Assembly (NCBI GenBank): GCA_030651815.1
Contig: JAUSBW010000149.1
Location: 1 to 45,345, forward strand
Direction: 5' to 3'
Origin: Methanoregula sp.
GTDB lineage: Archaea; Halobacteriota; Methanomicrobia; Methanomicrobiales; Methanospirillaceae
DNA length: 45,345 nucleotides
The notes below the pieces were generated by a model that was not told the origin of the DNA, did not search any database, and was given only the letters and a program-made list of their open reading frames with translations. Each line of letters begins with the position of its first letter. Position 1 is the first letter of the stretch. Positions 43,781 to 45,345 of the stretch are shown here, in pieces. The position numbers and the translations under genes were made by a program.

Positions 43781-44573
43781 ACGGGCCCAGCTTGCCATGA
43801 TGCTGGAAGTGTGCGCATTTCCCAAACCCGGCAATGTCGATCGCTGCCATGATTATCCTGAAACACGTCTCGAACATTTTCTCGCATCCACAATCTTTGC
43901 ACGCACGGCACTTGAAGAGGCAGAGAAGAGCGAGGGAAGGATCGGTGAGATCATACGGCATGCGGTCCAGCAGACCAATTGTCACAAGGGGGGAAACACC
44001 CACTTTGGTGCATTCATCCTGCTAATCCCCCTGATATATGGTCGTTCCATCGAAGGGGCGATGAAAGCGATCGAACGAACAGATACCTCTGATGCAGTTG
44101 CTTTTTACCGGGCATTCGGTCTGACAAAAGTCCACACCTGTTCTGAGGATGTGCTGGATGTGAATGATCCGAAATCGCTTGCTGTGTTACGGGAACGCGG
44201 GATGACACTTCTGGATGTCATGCAGCATTCCGCTGCAAACGACATGGTGGCACGCGAGTGGGTAACCGGATTCCCTTTAACGCGGAGGGGTGCAGATCTG
44301 CTCAAACATTTTGGTACGGGACGGCAGGCTATTGTCCAGATGTTCATTACGCTTCTTGCACAGGAGCCGGATACATTCATTATAAAAAAGCATGGGATTT
44401 CTGTAGCACAGGAGATAGTGCGCAAAGCCCGCGATGTGCTCGATGGGAATGAGACCCTGGCAAATTTTGATCAGGACTGTATAGACAAGGACATCAACCC
44501 CGGCTCGATTGCCGATATCACGATAGCGGCGATCTTTATCGCTCTTACGGAGGGTTGGGAATGGGACTCTTAA
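43767..44573 (+). CDS. CitG-like triphosphoribosyl-dephospho-CoA synthase family protein
   Basis: This protein of about 268 residues has the CitG/MdcB family signatures: EVCAFPKPGNVDR near residue 16 (the KPG-x-VD motif), NCHKGGNTHFGAFILLIPL near residue 73, and INPGSIADITIAAIF near the C-terminus. In bacteria CitG makes the prosthetic-group precursor of citrate lyase from ATP and dephospho-CoA, but methanogens have no such lyase, so another cofactor is likely. From memory, homologues (COG1767) occur with DUF447 in tetrahydromethanopterin gene clusters of methylotrophs. The start is ATG 43767 in the overlap with the upstream gene; ATG 43752 and GTG 43743 are alternatives. Confidence 0.85.
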   Translation: MKAAERAQLAMMLEVCAFPKPGNVDRCHDYPETRLEHFLASTIFARTALEEAEKSEGRIGEIIRHAVQQTNCHKGGNTHFGAFILLIPLIYGRSIEGAMKAIERTDTSDAVAFYRAFGLTKVHTCSEDVLDVNDPKSLAVLRERGMTLLDVMQHSAANDMVAREWVTGFPLTRRGADLLKHFGTGRQAIVQMFITLLAQEPDTFIIKKHGISVAQEIVRKARDVLDGNETLANFDQDCIDKDINPGSIADITIAAIFIALTEGWEWDS

Positions 44574-45115
44574 AACCGGGTATCAACGAAGTCATTGCTA
44601 CCACAGAGTTCAACGCCGCACCCATGGGTATCATATTAAGAGAAGGTGTGGCAAGGATGGTCGTTTTTTCCGGCAGCCACACTGCGAATAATATTGAAAA
44701 AAACGGTTGGCTGGTGGCAAATTTCGTCTATGATTCTGTCCTGTACGTTACAACGGCTTTTGAGGATATCTCCCATAACGCGTTTTTAGAAGAAACAGTC
44801 AATGGCAGAAAAATGCAACGGCTTAAAGACACGGACGCATGGGCTGCATTCACGACCACCGTAGATAAAAAGACAACTGAAGCACTGATAGTTACCTTAA
44901 CGCTCGAAAAAGAGATCATTGAAGAAGTGTCTTTGCACCCGGTAAACCGCGGTTTTAACAGCATTATTGATACAACGATCCATGCTACGAGGTATAAAAT
45001 GAACCATGATCCGGAACTTATGAAACAGATCGATTATCATGCGGGCATTGTCAGAAAGTGCGGAGGAAAACGGGAACTTGAAGCACTGGAACTTCTATTG
45101 AGATATATTTCCTGA
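44561..45115 (+). CDS. DUF447 family protein (split-barrel fold)
   Basis: This 184-residue protein opens GLLKPGINEVIATTEFNAAPMGI, which is the DUF447 start, with VANFVYDSVLYVTTAFEDI near residue 50 and NRGFNSIIDTTIHATRY near 130. The family has a flavin-reductase-like split barrel, and a flavin or pterin ligand is suspected but unproven. The ATG at 44561 is decided by GGAGGG at 44549-44554 with 6-base spacing; an earlier TTG at 44555 directly abuts it. It overlaps the CitG-like gene by 13 bases and closes the operon. Confidence 0.88.
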   Translation: MGLLKPGINEVIATTEFNAAPMGIILREGVARMVVFSGSHTANNIEKNGWLVANFVYDSVLYVTTAFEDISHNAFLEETVNGRKMQRLKDTDAWAAFTTTVDKKTTEALIVTLTLEKEIIEEVSLHPVNRGFNSIIDTTIHATRYKMNHDPELMKQIDYHAGIVRKCGGKRELEALELLLRYIS

Positions 45116-45227
45116 CTTTCCTTTCCGGATTCTTAAACAACAACCACTCCTGCATTTTCGCTCAATCACCATGACTTTATATTGCACAACTGCAACTCAC
45201 TATATTACCTGAATAGCGAAAAAATAC

Positions 45228-45303
45228 GTACTACAAATAATTAATTCCAATATTTCCCATTGAATTCCAAAATAGAGGCGAAATATTAATATATTTGTAG
45301 TAC
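45228..45303. promoter_or_regulatory. 12-bp perfect inverted repeat spanning the promoter of the last gene
   Basis: GTACTACAAATA (45228-45239) and TATTTGTAGTAC (45292-45303) are exact inverses 52 bases apart. The right arm overlaps a TATA-like TTAATATATTTG (about 45285-45296), about 25 bases before the ATG at 45318. A repressor binding both arms could loop or block the promoter. The gap 45116-45317 has no gene. Confidence 0.5.
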
Positions 45304-45317
45304 TTAATAAATATAAC

Positions 45318-45345
45318 ATGACTATTCGGCGAGTCAAGAAGGGGA
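45318..45345 (+). CDS. Start of a gene cut off by the right edge
   Basis: An ATG at 45318 opens the frame MTIRRVKKG, which continues past the end of the window. It is supported by the promoter box about 25 bases upstream, which implies an essentially leaderless message, and by the inverted repeat. Too little remains to name a product. Confidence 0.4.

Overview
The window is archaeal and most likely comes from a hydrogenotrophic methanogen of the order Methanomicrobiales (Methanoregula-like). That placement is inference from gene content: a methanogenesis-marker-9 domain protein, archaeal UMP kinase, a CDC48/VCP ATPase, cupin-type glucose-6-phosphate isomerase, an ADP-dependent sugar kinase, a DHH/S1 nuclease, an archaeal-type phosphoribulokinase, TATA-like promoters with short leaders, and frequent GTG/TTG starts. 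Two tRNA genes are present, tRNA-Pro(TGG) and tRNA-Ala(GGC), neither with an encoded CCA. No rRNA, CRISPR array or intact insertion sequence was seen.

Layout. 1-2.3 kb: gene-poor, decayed ground with a small HEAT-repeat gene and a truncated MscS remnant. 2.3-6.2 kb: a P-loop protein with degenerate Walker motifs coupled to an MscS channel, then a flippase-like membrane protein convergent with a GT2 glycosyltransferase. 6.3-9.6 kb: Mut7-C, AmrS-type radical SAM and zinc-ribbon operon; divergent pyrH; tRNA-Pro; endonuclease III. 9.6-13.1 kb: two tandem DUF47-Pit phosphate-transport units, one Pit gene carrying an in-frame TGA. 13.2-18.6 kb: tRNA-Ala, nicotinate phosphoribosyltransferase, an MTA/5'-deoxyadenosine salvage pair, a lipoprotein metallo-beta-lactamase with a lamin-tail domain, and DUF3006. 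18.6-28.5 kb: housekeeping genes (CDC48, ThiC, radical SAM, UPF0200 kinase, TIM barrel, RNase Z, DHH nuclease, DUF7123). 28.5-30.2 kb: short direct repeats and a DUF4143 ATPase.

30.4-42.1 kb is the most coherent block, a carbohydrate cluster. It holds two GH57 enzymes, 4-alpha-glucanotransferase, a GT4 glycogen-synthase-like enzyme, phosphoribulokinase, a PfkA-type 6-phosphofructokinase, cupin phosphoglucose isomerase and an ADP-dependent sugar kinase. Together these connect a polyglucan store, hexose phosphates and ribulose bisphosphate. An uncatalogued 34-codon ORF with a strong ribosome binding site is stop-start coupled to the phosphofructokinase.

42.2-45.3 kb: a headless PIN-domain fragment, then a tightly overlapping trio (marker-9 protein, CitG-like protein, DUF447) that looks like a cofactor-biosynthesis operon, and a promoter with a 12-bp inverted repeat ahead of a gene that runs off the right edge.
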